Shown: positions 16,466 through 26,106, counted from the stretch's first letter. The stretch is DNA of 64,000 nt from Spirochaetaceae bacterium (GCA_020632655.1 JACKFD010000009.1:124001-188000), one strand, 5' to 3'. Notes: generated from the letters alone by a model not told the origin. Numbers and translations: made by a program.

Positions 16466-18445
16466 TCAGCAGCCGCCGTTGAAGCGCTGCCAGGCCGGGA
16501 GGCATTTCGTCGTCGAGGCGGGATTGCCCATCTCGGGACCGATGTAGGGACCCGGGATCTCGGGCGTGACCGAGAACTCGGGCCAATCCGTGAAGCCCGG
16601 CAGGGTCGGCATCGTGCGCGAGTAGCCCGGCCCGTGCGTCGGCGCACCGACCGTGTTGTTCGCCCACACGCCGTTCACACCGCCGCGCAGCTCGCTGTCG
16701 TTGCTGCAGGCGCCCCCGTCGGCGTCGTGTCCGGCCGCGTCCGCGTCGCGGCAGGAGCCGAGGATCACGTTGTCCTCCGCCCGCACCCCGTCGCCGTAGG
16801 CGTTGTAGCCGTTCATCACGCCGAAGCTGCCTTCGAGCAGGTTGTTCGCCCAGATCGCATTCTGCCGGTAGCCCGAGGGCAGCGCGCCGCCCACGTCGCG
16901 GAAGGCGAAGTCGCCCGAGTCACCCGGATTCGTATTGAAGTTCGGCGTGCCCTCGACCGGCGTGCTCAGCCAGTTGCCGTACAGGAAGTTGTTCCGACCC
17001 GGGCCGAAGGCGTTGTCGAACCAGATCGGGCCCTCGCAGTAGTTGCGCATGAAGAGCGTGTTGCTGGCCGAGCGATCGTGCCACTCCACGCAGGAGTAGA
17101 CCGCACCGGCCGGCGTGCCACGGCACGAGGCGTCACCCCGGTAGCCGAGCAGGTCGTCCTCGTTCGTCGAGCAGTGGAGGTAGCCGTTGCCGACGGTCGG
17201 GCCGTGGGAAAGATGGGTCGAGAGGTCGATGTCGCAGTCGTTGCCCCCGCCGTCGCCGTCGTTGCCGCGGCAGCTCACGTTGAAGCGCGGGTTGATCGAC
17301 GGCGCACGGATGTCGTTGTAGGTCACGAGGACGTGCTGCGAGTTGTTCGAGAAGGCGATGCCCGTGACGTGCTGGATGTGGTTGTCGTGCAGCCAGACGC
17401 GCGAGCTCTCGGCGATGATGAAGCCGTAGCCGTTCGTCGCCTTGTCCCAGGTCATGTCGAAGAAGTCGCTGTGGTGGACCCGGACGTCGGCGCCGCGCTC
17501 GATGATCATGAACTGGCGGTAGGCGCCGCGCATCGTGACGTTGTCGATTTCGAGGCCCGCCATGCCCTTCGTAGCGAACATCATCGACATCGGGCTCAGG
17601 TGGTTGCCGTCCTCGAACTGGATCGTGAGGTTGCGGAAGACCCAGTCCTCGGCGGGCGTGTAGGCGCGGGCCTGGGCGCCACCGCCCGTGAAGTCCTCGG
17701 GAAGCGGGTGCTCGATGATGATCGCACCGGACTCGATCCCGACGACGCGGGAGAACCACTTGCGGGTCGCGGCGTCCTGGACCGAGTTCGGATTCGCGGT
17801 CAGCTGGACCCAGCTGCCGGGCGCGTAGCGCGTCGTCGAGAAGCCGGCCGTGCTCGCCACACGGATGCGGGTGGTGCCGGCCGTCGCACCCGCGCCGCCG
17901 TTCCAGTTCGTGGCGGCCGCGTTGTAGACCGGGTCCTCACCGTCGATGAAGAGCAGCGGGTCGCGCCAGTCCGCGATCAGATTGATCACGGCGTTGCGCG
18001 ACTGGCCGACGATGCCGCGGCGCATGAACTGCGGGCTCGGTCGGAAGAACGCGAAGCCATCCGGGGACTCGGCGATGTCGTAGGTGCCGTTCGGGAAGTA
18101 GAGAAGCGCCTGCTCGCCCATGTTCATCAGCATGCAACGCAGCGCAGACGTGTTGTCGCGCGAGCCACGGTTGTCCAGGTTCGGACAGGACGTGAAGTTC
18201 GCGGGGCCGGCGGGATCCGTTCCGCCCACGCGGGTGACGTCGAATTGCGTCCAGCCCGTCGTGTCGATCGCGGGGACCTGGTAGGCCCTCGGGATCCGGC
18301 TTGCGAGATGGGAGAGGTCGGAGTCCTCGATCCGGACGAAGGCGCCCGCGGCGGGCGTGTACCACTCCGGAGCGGGAAAGCCCGACTGCCCCCAGGCCGG
18401 CAGCGCGAAGAGCGTCACCAGCAGCACCCGAATCCATGCACCCAT
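16466..18445 (-). CDS. Secreted right-handed parallel beta-helix protein
   Basis: A 659-residue protein with a classical signal peptide (MGAWIRVLLVTLFALPAWGQ), so exported to the periplasm or beyond. The middle (roughly residues 200-560) is a run of beta-helix coils rich in asparagine ladders and short strands (NLTIQFEDGNHLSP, IDNVTMRGAYRQF, VRVHHSDFFD, VWLHDNHIQHV, HVLVTYNDI), typical of pectate-lyase-like and epimerase-like folds. The C-terminal part carries many cysteines (for example CRGNDGDGGGNDCD), suggesting disulfides. Within a polysaccharide locus such proteins usually cleave, epimerise or deacetylate the polymer, but no catalytic motif could be assigned. The ATG at 18445 is preceded by AGGGGAC. 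Confidence 0.85.
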   Translation of the reverse strand: MGAWIRVLLVTLFALPAWGQSGFPAPEWYTPAAGAFVRIEDSDLSHLASRIPRAYQVPAIDTTGWTQFDVTRVGGTDPAGPANFTSCPNLDNRGSRDNTSALRCMLMNMGEQALLYFPNGTYDIAESPDGFAFFRPSPQFMRRGIVGQSRNAVINLIADWRDPLLFIDGEDPVYNAAATNWNGGAGATAGTTRIRVASTAGFSTTRYAPGSWVQLTANPNSVQDAATRKWFSRVVGIESGAIIIEHPLPEDFTGGGAQARAYTPAEDWVFRNLTIQFEDGNHLSPMSMMFATKGMAGLEIDNVTMRGAYRQFMIIERGADVRVHHSDFFDMTWDKATNGYGFIIAESSRVWLHDNHIQHVTGIAFSNNSQHVLVTYNDIRAPSINPRFNVSCRGNDGDGGGNDCDIDLSTHLSHGPTVGNGYLHCSTNEDDLLGYRGDASCRGTPAGAVYSCVEWHDRSASNTLFMRNYCEGPIWFDNAFGPGRNNFLYGNWLSTPVEGTPNFNTNPGDSGDFAFRDVGGALPSGYRQNAIWANNLLEGSFGVMNGYNAYGDGVRAEDNVILGSCRDADAAGHDADGGACSNDSELRGGVNGVWANNTVGAPTHGPGYSRTMPTLPGFTDWPEFSVTPEIPGPYIGPEMGNPASTTKCLPAWQRFNGGC

Positions 18446-18906
18446 GCAAGTCCCCTGCTGTCCAGCCCCGAGGCCCGGGGCCTTCGAGACTCTCGTCGTT
18501 CGGTGGTTCGCGATCCGTTCCGATCGGCGGCCCTGCGGCCCCTGCGAGCCCCGTCCGTTCGTCGGTCGCGATGCCGGCCGGTCCCGCCCCCCGCGACCGC
18601 GCCCTTCGACGCCGGCGGGAGGATAGCCGTTCGGTCCGGTCCAACGCGTGCCGGTTCGTGGCCCCGCGGACCGGGCACCCTGCCCGGTCTGCGGAATCAT
18701 CGACGCCTGGCGCAGGATTCCCGGTGATCCGAGTCACGCGAGCTGCGGGTCGGCCGCATTCGCGCGAGCGGGCAGCCGCCGGACGCGGATGACCGGCGTC
18801 CGACGTGTTCGACGCGGATCGGCCGGGCGGCGCGGCGCTCGAGGGATCGGCGCCACCACGGCCGCCGCGGGGGCCGGATCTGGCTCGGGGGATCGCCCGA
18901 TTCGCG
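18446..18906. other. Non-coding gap between beta-helix and sugar transferase genes
   Basis: A 461-bp GC-rich gap. The open frames crossing it are arginine-rich shadows continuing from neighbouring genes. I see several short GC hairpins (for example CCCCGAGGCCCGGGG near 18464) but no convincing promoter, terminator or gene. Confidence 0.4.
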
Positions 18907-20319
18907 TCAGGAGGCGCCGCGCGCGAGCAGCACCGCCGGCACCGTCTGCGCGAGGATCTTCGCGTCGAGCGCAAGCGACCAGGAGTCGATGTACTCGAGA
19001 TCCAGCCGGACCCACTCCTGGAAGCCGATCTCGTTGCGCCCACCCACCTGCCAGATGCAGGTGATCCCGGGCCGCATCGACAACCGTCGTCGCTCGGAGA
19101 TCTCGTAGTGGATGACCTCCTCGGGGACCGGCGGTCGGGGACCGACGAGGCTCATCTCGCCCCGCAGCACGTTCCAGAACTGCGGGAGCTCGTCCAGGCT
19201 GTAGCGGCGCAGGAACGCACCGACGCGGGTGATCCGAGGGTCGAGCTTGACCTTGAAGACCGGCCCGTCCATCTCGTTCAGCTGGACCAGATCCGCCTTG
19301 CGTGCCTCGGCGTCCGGACACATCGTGCGCAGCTTGACCATCGAGAAGCGTCGACCGTAGAGCCCGCAGCGGGTCTGCCGGAAGAAGACCGGACCGCCGT
19401 CCTCGAGCTTGATCGCGATCGCCGCCAGCGCCACGATCGGCGCGCTCACCATCAGCGCGAGGGACGCCCCGAGGACGTCCACGGTCCGCTTCACGCCGAG
19501 CATGAACGAGTTGTGGTGGACCATCGCGAACTCGAGGGTCGGTCGCGCGCCGAAGTTGCCGATCCAGGGCGTCGGCATGTAGTCGCCGAAGAGATCGGTC
19601 GTCATCGTGAGCGGCACGCCCGTGCTGCTGCAGGCCGAGAGGACGGGCTCGAGACGACCGAGCATCGAACGCGGCACCGCGACGAGCACCTTGTCCACGA
19701 CCTGATCCCGCAGCAGCTCGCCCATCTGACCGATGCCGAAGAGCTTCGCGTTGAACAGGCTCGGGTCGACCGGGGTGTCGACGTCGTCGAGGAAGCCCAG
19801 GATGCAGAGCCCCCACTGCGGGTTCGAGTCGATGCTGCGCTTGACCTGGGCGGCGCGGGAGCCGGTCCCGACGATCAGCACATTGCGCGTGTTGCGGCCC
19901 GAACGTCGCGCCACACGCAGCACGCCGTAGATCGCGAAGCGCGTGATCGAGAGCGCCAGCCCCTGGAGCGCGGCGCAGACGAAGGGGAACTCGCGGGAGA
20001 GCGGCACGTCGAGTGCGAAGGCGACCGCGCCGAGGATCGTGGCGACGATGCAGCCCGCGACGAGCAGCCGGCGCGTGACGTCCCAGAATCCGAGCGTGCG
20101 GACCGAGGCGTAGACATCGAGCTGCTGGAACGTGAAGGGCCAGATCAGCCCGGCCGCACCGGCCAGCAGGAGCAGGAGACCCGGCCCCGGGACGACGAGC
20201 GGGTCACCGAGACCCGAGATCGAGTGCGAGAAGAGGAGCGCGAGGCAGATCGCGCCGCTCATCGACACGTCGAGCACCATCAACAGCGACGAAGCGAGTT
20301 TTCCGTTGTTCCGCAGCAT
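18907..20319 (-). CDS. Polyprenyl-phosphate sugar-1-phosphate transferase (WbaP/exopolysaccharide initiating enzyme)
   Basis: About 470 residues. N-terminal membrane helices are followed by a nucleotide-binding-like domain (NVLIVGTGSRAAQVKRSI). The C-terminal catalytic bacterial sugar transferase domain (PF02397 type) carries KRTVDVLGASLAL, FFRQTRCGLYGRRFSMVKLR, RRYSLDELPQFWNVLRGEMS and LVGPRPP. It starts assembly of the repeat unit by placing a sugar-1-phosphate on undecaprenyl phosphate. ATG 20319 has AGGA 9 nt upstream and was chosen; a GTG at 20403 would add 28 polar residues with a Shine-Dalgarno sequence too close to use. A 635-bp gap with room for divergent promoters separates it from rmlB. 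Confidence 0.92.
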   Translation of the reverse strand: MLRNNGKLASSLLMVLDVSMSGAICLALLFSHSISGLGDPLVVPGPGLLLLLAGAAGLIWPFTFQQLDVYASVRTLGFWDVTRRLLVAGCIVATILGAVAFALDVPLSREFPFVCAALQGLALSITRFAIYGVLRVARRSGRNTRNVLIVGTGSRAAQVKRSIDSNPQWGLCILGFLDDVDTPVDPSLFNAKLFGIGQMGELLRDQVVDKVLVAVPRSMLGRLEPVLSACSSTGVPLTMTTDLFGDYMPTPWIGNFGARPTLEFAMVHHNSFMLGVKRTVDVLGASLALMVSAPIVALAAIAIKLEDGGPVFFRQTRCGLYGRRFSMVKLRTMCPDAEARKADLVQLNEMDGPVFKVKLDPRITRVGAFLRRYSLDELPQFWNVLRGEMSLVGPRPPVPEEVIHYEISERRRLSMRPGITCIWQVGGRNEIGFQEWVRLDLEYIDSWSLALDAKILAQTVPAVLLARGAS

Positions 20320-20954
20320 CCACCCGAGTCCTACTACTTCTTCTACAGCGCCTGCATTCGTCCCGGTCGGCCTCGTCGCCTTCCGGCTCTCCTCGCGTCC
20401 CACCTTCTTTCGCGGGACCCGAGCGCAGCGCCCGTCTTAACGCACTGTGTCTTGCGGCACCGCGCCCACGGGGCTTCACCGGAAAAACACCCGAGCCATG
20501 CGGGGCACCACCTTCTCAGGTCAGAGTGCCCTCACGCGGCCAAAAGGGTATCTACGATCACCAGGACTTCGATCCGCCGCCGACTCGCCAGCAGCGACGG
20601 AACGGGCAAGATTCTGAAACAAATCCGAACATTTGCAAAGGGATCTTCATGGGCGGCGGGTCACGGATTTCCCCGGAGGAGCATTTTTCGCTTTCCGGGC
20701 AGGGACTTGCTCCCACGAGCTGCCGGCCCCGACCGGCGACCGGCAGCCACGCCGCAGTGCGTCGGCAGCGCCGCCCCGGTGGCCGTACGCCCCTTCGGAC
20801 CGCCCGCCCGCCCGGGCGCCCCTTTTCCCGGACGAACGGCGACCGAGGCTCCGGCGCCGCGATTCGATGCGCGCGTTCGACGACGAAGACTGCGGCCGGG
20901 GCATCGACGGGCCGATGCTAGGGTTCCGGCCCTCCGCCGGCAGGAGTTCGATGG
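20320..20954. promoter_or_regulatory. Divergent control region between sugar transferase gene and rmlB
   Basis: A 635-bp gap with a locally AT-richer stretch at about 20540-20700 (GATTCTGAAACAAATCC and neighbours), unlike the surrounding sequence. It must carry the promoters of both flanking operons. On the minus strand TTGCAA, 17 bp and AGAATC (about 20612-20640) is a weak promoter candidate. AGGAG at 20942-20946 is the rmlB ribosome-binding site. No known riboswitch fold was recognised. Confidence 0.45.
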
Positions 20955-22091
20955 ATGCGATTCCAGACCTGGCTCGTGACGGGCGGCGCCGGCTTCATCG
21001 GCGCGAACTTCGTGCGCGCGACGCTCGCGCGCCGGCCCGACGTGCGCGTGGTGGTGCTCGACAAGCTCACCTACGCGGGCAGCCTCGAGAACCTGCGCGA
21101 CCTGCCCGACGAGGGACGCTTCGAGTTCGTGCGCGGGGACATCGCGTCGACCGAAGACGTCCGATCCTGCTTCGAGGCGTATCAGCCCGACGCCGTGCTG
21201 AACTTCGCGGCCGAGAGCCACGTGGACCGCTCGATCGACGGGCCCCGCGCCTTCATCGAGACGAACGTCCGCGGCACCTTCGAGCTGCTCGAGGCGGCCC
21301 GCGCCCGCTTCGCCTCCCTCGACGCCGCGCATCGTGCGACGTTCCGCTTCCTCCACGTCTCGACGGACGAGGTCTACGGATCCCTCGGCGCGCAGGGCTT
21401 CTTCACGGAAGAGACCCCCTACGCGCCGAACTCGCCCTACTCGGCCTCGAAGGCCGGCGCCGACCTGATCGTGCGCGCCTACCATCGCACCTACGGTCTG
21501 CCCACGCTCGTGACGAACTGCTCCAACAACTACGGGCCCTACCAGTTCCCCGAGAAGCTCATCCCCCTGATGGTGATGAACGCGCTCGAGGGCAAGCCCC
21601 TGCCGATCTACGGCGACGGCGGCAACGTCCGCGACTGGATCTACGTCGAGGACCATTGCGCCGGGATCCTGCGCGCGCTCGAGGCCGGTCGGGTCGGCGA
21701 GCAATACGCCTTCGGCGGCTCGAGCGAGCGGTCGAACCTCCAGGTCGTCGAGGCGATCTGCGACGCCCTCGAGCGTATTCGCCCCGGCCGGGAGAATGCA
21801 GCGCTCGCGCGTCAGGGACTCGACGCGTACCGCGATCTCAAGAGCTTCGTCGTGGATCGCCCGGGACACGATCGCCGCTATGCGATCGACGCCTCGAAGG
21901 CCGAGCGCGATCTCGGCTTTCGCCCCGCCCATCGCTTCGAGGAGGCCCTCGCTCGAACCGTCGCCTGGTACCTCGACCACGACGACTGGCGCCAGGCGAT
22001 CCAGCGTGAAGGCGATGCGCGTGCGCGTCAGGGCCTGTCGAGCGCGACGCGCGGGGAGCCGGAGCGGGCGACCGGGGAGGCCTCGCGATGA
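20955..22091 (+). CDS. rmlB: dTDP-glucose 4,6-dehydratase
   Basis: A 378-residue extended SDR enzyme that converts dTDP-D-glucose to dTDP-4-keto-6-deoxy-D-glucose, the branch point for deoxysugars. Evidence: the NAD-binding TGGAGFIGANF motif, LDKLTYAG, the FAAESHVDRSI segment, the active-site THR-ASP-GLU-type STDEVYG, YSASKAGAD (YxxxK) and NNYGPYQFPEKLIP. The ATG at 20955 has AGGAG 8 nt upstream; an overlapping ATG at 20951 is out of frame. The stop overlaps rmlA in an ATGA junction. RmlC and RmlD are not in the window, so the final sugar need not be rhamnose and could be an amino or 6-deoxy sugar. Confidence 0.96.
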   Translation: MRFQTWLVTGGAGFIGANFVRATLARRPDVRVVVLDKLTYAGSLENLRDLPDEGRFEFVRGDIASTEDVRSCFEAYQPDAVLNFAAESHVDRSIDGPRAFIETNVRGTFELLEAARARFASLDAAHRATFRFLHVSTDEVYGSLGAQGFFTEETPYAPNSPYSASKAGADLIVRAYHRTYGLPTLVTNCSNNYGPYQFPEKLIPLMVMNALEGKPLPIYGDGGNVRDWIYVEDHCAGILRALEAGRVGEQYAFGGSSERSNLQVVEAICDALERIRPGRENAALARQGLDAYRDLKSFVVDRPGHDRRYAIDASKAERDLGFRPAHRFEEALARTVAWYLDHDDWRQAIQREGDARARQGLSSATRGEPERATGEASR

Positions 22092-22978
22092 AGGGCATCC
22101 TGCTCGCCGGGGGCTCTGGAACGCGACTGCTCCCGGCCACGGCCGGCGTCTCGAAGCAGCTGCTCCCGGTCTACGACAAGCCGATGGTCTACTACCCCTT
22201 GTCGTCTCTGATGCTGGCGGGCATCCGCGACATCCTGCTGATCTCGACGCCCCAGGACACGCCGCTCTTCGAGCGATTGCTCGGGGACGGCAGCGCCTTC
22301 GGCGTCCGGCTGGAGTACCGGGTCCAGCCCCGACCCGAAGGCATCGCGCAGGCCTTCCTGATCGGCGCCGACTGGATCGCCGGCGAGCCCGTCGCCCTCG
22401 CCCTCGGTGACAACATCTTCTACGGGCACGGCTTCCCCGACGCCATCCGCCGTGCCGCAGCCGGCGGGCCCGGGGCATCGGTCATCGGGTACCGCGTGCA
22501 CGATCCCGAGCGCTACGGCGTGATCGACTTCGACGAGTCGGGTCGCATCCTCTCGATCGAGGAGAAGCCCACCCGGCCGCGCTCGCACTACGCCGTCACG
22601 GGCCTCTATTTCTACGACGAACAGGTCGTGGAGATCGCCCGGAACATCCAGCCCTCCGCTCGCGGCGAGCTCGAGATCACCGACGTGAACCTGGCGTACC
22701 TCGCGCGGAACGCGCTGCGCGTCGAGCTGCTCGGGCGCGGGGTCGCGTGGCTCGACACGGGCACGCACGAAGCGCTGCTACAGGCCGCGAACTTCATCCA
22801 GGCGGTCCAGGAGCGGCAGGGCCTGCGTATCTCCTGCCCCGAGGAGATCGGCTGGCGCAACGGCTGGCTCGACGACGACCAGCTGCGACGACGCGCCGAG
22901 ACGCTCGCGAAGAATCCCTACGGCGAGTACCTCGCGGCCCTCGTGGCCGACCCCGAACGCACACGGCGACGCGTCTGA
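22088..22978 (+). CDS. rmlA: Glucose-1-phosphate thymidylyltransferase
   Basis: A 296-residue nucleotidyltransferase making dTDP-glucose from glucose-1-phosphate and dTTP. Diagnostic segments: MKGILLAGGSGTRLLP, VYDKPMVYYPLS, ALGDNIFYGHGF, VIDFDESGRILSIEEKP, YAVTGLYFYD and AWLDTGTHEALLQA. Length and motif order match RmlA/RfbA. It is translationally coupled to rmlB (ATGA overlap) and supplies that enzyme's substrate. Confidence 0.97.
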   Translation: MKGILLAGGSGTRLLPATAGVSKQLLPVYDKPMVYYPLSSLMLAGIRDILLISTPQDTPLFERLLGDGSAFGVRLEYRVQPRPEGIAQAFLIGADWIAGEPVALALGDNIFYGHGFPDAIRRAAAGGPGASVIGYRVHDPERYGVIDFDESGRILSIEEKPTRPRSHYAVTGLYFYDEQVVEIARNIQPSARGELEITDVNLAYLARNALRVELLGRGVAWLDTGTHEALLQAANFIQAVQERQGLRISCPEEIGWRNGWLDDDQLRRRAETLAKNPYGEYLAALVADPERTRRRV

Positions 22979-23063
22979 TCCCGCACCCGGGATCCGTTCG
23001 GCGTGGTGCGACATGCCTCGCCCACTCGGCGCGGGCTCGGGCGCTCCGCTATCCTGCGCGCCG

Positions 23064-25019
23064 ATGAAGCCCGGAACCGCGCTCTCGGCCGCGTTCGTCG
23101 CCGGAACGCTCCTCGCCATCTTCGACGCGCTCTGGGTCCTCGTCGTCGAGCGTGCTCAGGCCCCGGGCTACTTCGCCTGGTGCGCCGCGCTGCTCGTCGG
23201 CGGCGCGATGTTCGTGGGTCTGATCCTCGGGCTGCTGCGCGCGCCCGCCCCGCTGCTCGCCGCGGCGCTCGGCGCCGCCGGCGCCGGGCTCGTCTGGCCG
23301 GGCTGGCTCCCGCCGCTGGTCGTCGGCCTGGGGGTTCTGATCTGCGGAGCGTGGGTGACGCCGCGCGAGGCCCCGCCCTGGCGCCTGGCGGTCTCGACCG
23401 TCGCTGCACTCGCGGGCGTCGTCGTCGTCGCGCCCCGCCTGCTCGTCCGGATCTTCGATTGGGAGGCGCTCCACGACACGACGGAGTCCACGCTGCTCGC
23501 GCTGGGGGCGGTCGTGATCGTCTTCGCGATCGAGTTCCTCGCGCGGCGACTCCAGGACGACCCGCGTGTTCCGGGCGCCGGCGCCAGGCTGCACGTCGCC
23601 ACGGCGGTCGCGCTGCTGCTCGCACCTCTGCTGGCCTTCGCGACCGCGGACGACGACGTGTCGCCGCCCGCCCCGCCCGCCCCGACGAGCCCGGGCGTGC
23701 CCTCACGACCGCATGTCCTGCTGATCGTGCTCGACACCGTGCGCGCCGATCATCTCTCGATCTACGGCTACGAGCGGCCGACGACGCGCGAGCTCGAGGC
23801 GCGCTTCGAAAGGCTCGGACGCGGCGTCGCCTTTCCCTCGGTCCACTCGGACGGCAACTGGACCGTCCCCTCGCACGCCTCCCTCTTCACGGGCCTCGCA
23901 CCCGGCGAGCACGGGGCCCATTTCACGCCCGGCAACTCGTTCTTCTTCGACATCGCCGACCACGCCACCCTCGCCGAGCGCCTGCGGGACGTCGGCTATC
24001 GGACGATCGGCGTCTGGGCCAATCCCTGGCTCGGGCGCGTCGACGGGATGGCGCGGGGCTTCGACGTCTACCTGCGCCCGGAGATGCCGAACCGACTGCC
24101 GCAGTTCGGCGAGGCGGCGCGCCGGCTCCTGACGCCGGGCGTGCATCCCGAGGTGGTGGAGACGGAGCGCGGCGACCTCGTCCTCGCGCGCCTCGAGAGC
24201 GAGCTCACGGCCTGCGGCGACGTGCCCTGCTTCGCCTTCGCCAACCTCCTCGATGCCCATGCCTACTACGTGCCCGACCTCTGCCGCGGCCGCTTCATCG
24301 ACTGGCGCATCCGGGAGACGATCCGGCTCCCGTCGCTCCACGACGATCCGGAGCAGCTCGCGCGCTTCGAAGCGCACTACGACGAGGAGCTCTGCGACCT
24401 CGACGCGCGCCTCGCCGGCTTCCTCGATCGACTCGATGCCGGGGGCCTGCTCGACTCGTCCTGGGTCTTCATCACCTCCGACCACGGCGAGGCCTTCGCC
24501 GAGCACGGCAACATCGAGCACGGCTCGTCGGCCTACGCCGAACAGGTGCGCATCCCCCTGCTCGTCCTTCCGCCGCGTGGGCAGTCGATCGCGGTGGACC
24601 CCCGCCCCGCGAACCTCGTCGACGTGACGCGCACGATCGCCGCGATCGCCGATGCGTCGCCCCCCGGCCGTGGTCGCGATCTGCGTGTCGAACCGGGGGA
24701 TGGCACCGACGTCCAGGCCTCGATCGAGTTCTACGGCGACCCGACCAAGGTCGCCGATCGGAACCCTCGCGCCGCGGATCCCGCGCGCGCGGTCGTGGTC
24801 GACGGCTGGAAGCTCGTCGAGCAATCCGGCCGGATCGAGCTCTTCGACCTCCGATCGGATCCGCGGGAACGCGACGACCTCGCCGACCGCGAGCCCGATC
24901 GGGTCGAGCGCCTGCGCGCACGGCTGCCCGAGCTCGCCACCTCCGCCGGCCCTTCGCGCGACGGCACGATCTCCCGCGAGGTCCTCGAGCAGCTCCGGCA
25001 GCTCGGCTACGGGCACTGA
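23064..25019 (+). CDS. Membrane-anchored alkaline phosphatase/sulfatase superfamily enzyme with Thr at the nucleophile site
   Basis: A 651-residue protein. The first 200 residues hold about five or six hydrophobic helices. The rest is a periplasmic sulfatase-fold domain: RPHVLLIVLDTVRADHLS (metal-binding Asp), the nucleophile region NWTVPSHASLFTGL, and ITSDHGEAFAEHG (metal-binding Asp-His). Sulfatases need Cys or Ser in C/S-x-P-x-R to form formylglycine; here the position is Thr with His in place of Arg (TVPSH). A threonine nucleophile is typical of phosphoethanolamine and phosphoglycerol transferases of the same superfamily. It may therefore decorate the polysaccharide or lipid rather than desulfate it. 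The ATG at 23064 was preferred over an upstream in-frame ATG at 23013. Confidence 0.85.
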   Translation: MKPGTALSAAFVAGTLLAIFDALWVLVVERAQAPGYFAWCAALLVGGAMFVGLILGLLRAPAPLLAAALGAAGAGLVWPGWLPPLVVGLGVLICGAWVTPREAPPWRLAVSTVAALAGVVVVAPRLLVRIFDWEALHDTTESTLLALGAVVIVFAIEFLARRLQDDPRVPGAGARLHVATAVALLLAPLLAFATADDDVSPPAPPAPTSPGVPSRPHVLLIVLDTVRADHLSIYGYERPTTRELEARFERLGRGVAFPSVHSDGNWTVPSHASLFTGLAPGEHGAHFTPGNSFFFDIADHATLAERLRDVGYRTIGVWANPWLGRVDGMARGFDVYLRPEMPNRLPQFGEAARRLLTPGVHPEVVETERGDLVLARLESELTACGDVPCFAFANLLDAHAYYVPDLCRGRFIDWRIRETIRLPSLHDDPEQLARFEAHYDEELCDLDARLAGFLDRLDAGGLLDSSWVFITSDHGEAFAEHGNIEHGSSAYAEQVRIPLLVLPPRGQSIAVDPRPANLVDVTRTIAAIADASPPGRGRDLRVEPGDGTDVQASIEFYGDPTKVADRNPRAADPARAVVVDGWKLVEQSGRIELFDLRSDPRERDDLADREPDRVERLRARLPELATSAGPSRDGTISREVLEQLRQLGYGH

Positions 25020-25031
25020 GCGGCGGAGGCG

Positions 25032-26069
25032 TCAGCGCCGACCGAGCGCCTCCTGCCACGCCCAGGCGTCGCGCATCGCCTCCTCGATCGAGCGGGTCGC
25101 CTTCCAGCCGAGCGTGCGTTCCGCCTTCTCGCAGGCAGCGAAGATCTGCTCGATGTCGCCCGGGCGACGCGGCCCGACCTCGCGCTCGACGCGTCGCCCC
25201 GTCGCGCGCTCGAAGGCATCGAGCGCCTCCTGCACGGAGCGTCCGCGCCCGGTGCCGACGTTGAAGACCTCGATCAGCGAGCCCTCGGCCTGGCGCGCCA
25301 TCCACTCGAGGCTCTTCACGTGCGCCGCCGCCAGGTCGAGCACGTGGATGTAGTCCCGGATGCAGGTGCCGTCCGGCGTGTTCCAATCGTCGCCGAAGAT
25401 GCGGATCGGACCGCGCAGGCCTGCCGCACTCTGCAGGATGATCGGGACGAGGTTCTGCGGATCACCGAGGGGCAGCTCCCCGATCCGCGCGGAGGGGTGT
25501 GCCCCGATCGGGTTGAAATAACGCAGCAGCGTCACGCGCAGACTCGCCCCCGACGCGACCACGTCACGCAGGATCCGCTCGCCGATCTGCTTGGTCGCAC
25601 CGTAGACCGAGGCGGGCTCCGCGAGCGGTGTGTCCTCCGTGACCGGCAGCTGCCCGGGCTGTCCGTAGACCGTGCACGACGAGGAGAAGACGAGGTCGCG
25701 CACGCCGTGCTCGATCATCGCCTCGACGAGCGTGAGGAGCGATCCCAGGTTGTTCGAGTAGTAGTGGAGCGGCCGTCGCTGCGACTCGCCGACGGCCTTG
25801 GCCGCGGCGAAGTGGATCACGCCCGCGATCGGCCCCGCCTCGCGCAGGACGCGATCGAGCGCCGCCCGATCGCGACAATCGATCTCGTGGAGCTCGAGTC
25901 GCCGCCCACAGATCGCCTCGAGCCCATCGAGGACGGAGCGCTCGGAGTTCGACAGGTCGTCGACCAGCACGGGCTCGAAGCCCTGCTCGACGAGATCGAC
26001 GACGGTATGCGAGCCGATGAACCCGGTGCCTCCCGTGACGAGGATCCTCGGGCGGTCGCGGAAGGACAC
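25032..26069 (-). CDS. galE: UDP-glucose 4-epimerase
   Basis: A 345-residue extended SDR enzyme interconverting UDP-glucose and UDP-galactose (or the N-acetyl forms). It has the TGGTGFIGSHT NAD motif, VDDLSNS, HFAAAKAVGES, the catalytic FSSSCTVYG and YGATKQIGE (YxxxK), LLRYFNPIGAHPS and CIRDYIHVLDLA. All are characteristic of GalE. It lies 37 bp downstream of the SDR gene on the same strand, so the two may be cotranscribed, and its stop is 12 bp from the convergent sulfatase-fold gene. Confidence 0.95.
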   Translation of the reverse strand: MSFRDRPRILVTGGTGFIGSHTVVDLVEQGFEPVLVDDLSNSERSVLDGLEAICGRRLELHEIDCRDRAALDRVLREAGPIAGVIHFAAAKAVGESQRRPLHYYSNNLGSLLTLVEAMIEHGVRDLVFSSSCTVYGQPGQLPVTEDTPLAEPASVYGATKQIGERILRDVVASGASLRVTLLRYFNPIGAHPSARIGELPLGDPQNLVPIILQSAAGLRGPIRIFGDDWNTPDGTCIRDYIHVLDLAAAHVKSLEWMARQAEGSLIEVFNVGTGRGRSVQEALDAFERATGRRVEREVGPRRPGDIEQIFAACEKAERTLGWKATRSIEEAMRDAWAWQEALGRR

Positions 26070-26106
26070 GTTTCGCTCCTGTGGGTCGGGACCGATCCCG
26101 GTCGGG

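Noticed and set aside
16318..16647. An N-terminal extension of the flippase to 16647
   Set aside because: The extra 110 residues are arginine/proline-rich, overlap a strong hairpin and the end of the beta-helix gene, and precede the normal family start at 16317.
20320..20640. A cyclic-di-GMP riboswitch in the leader of the sugar transferase gene
   Set aside because: The conserved GEMM core segments could not be found in order on either strand.
20696..20710. A sigma-54 promoter upstream of rmlB
   Set aside because: GG-N10-GC spacing is present (GGGCAGGGACTTGC), but the -24 element matches the consensus at only three of seven positions and GC-rich DNA gives many such hits.
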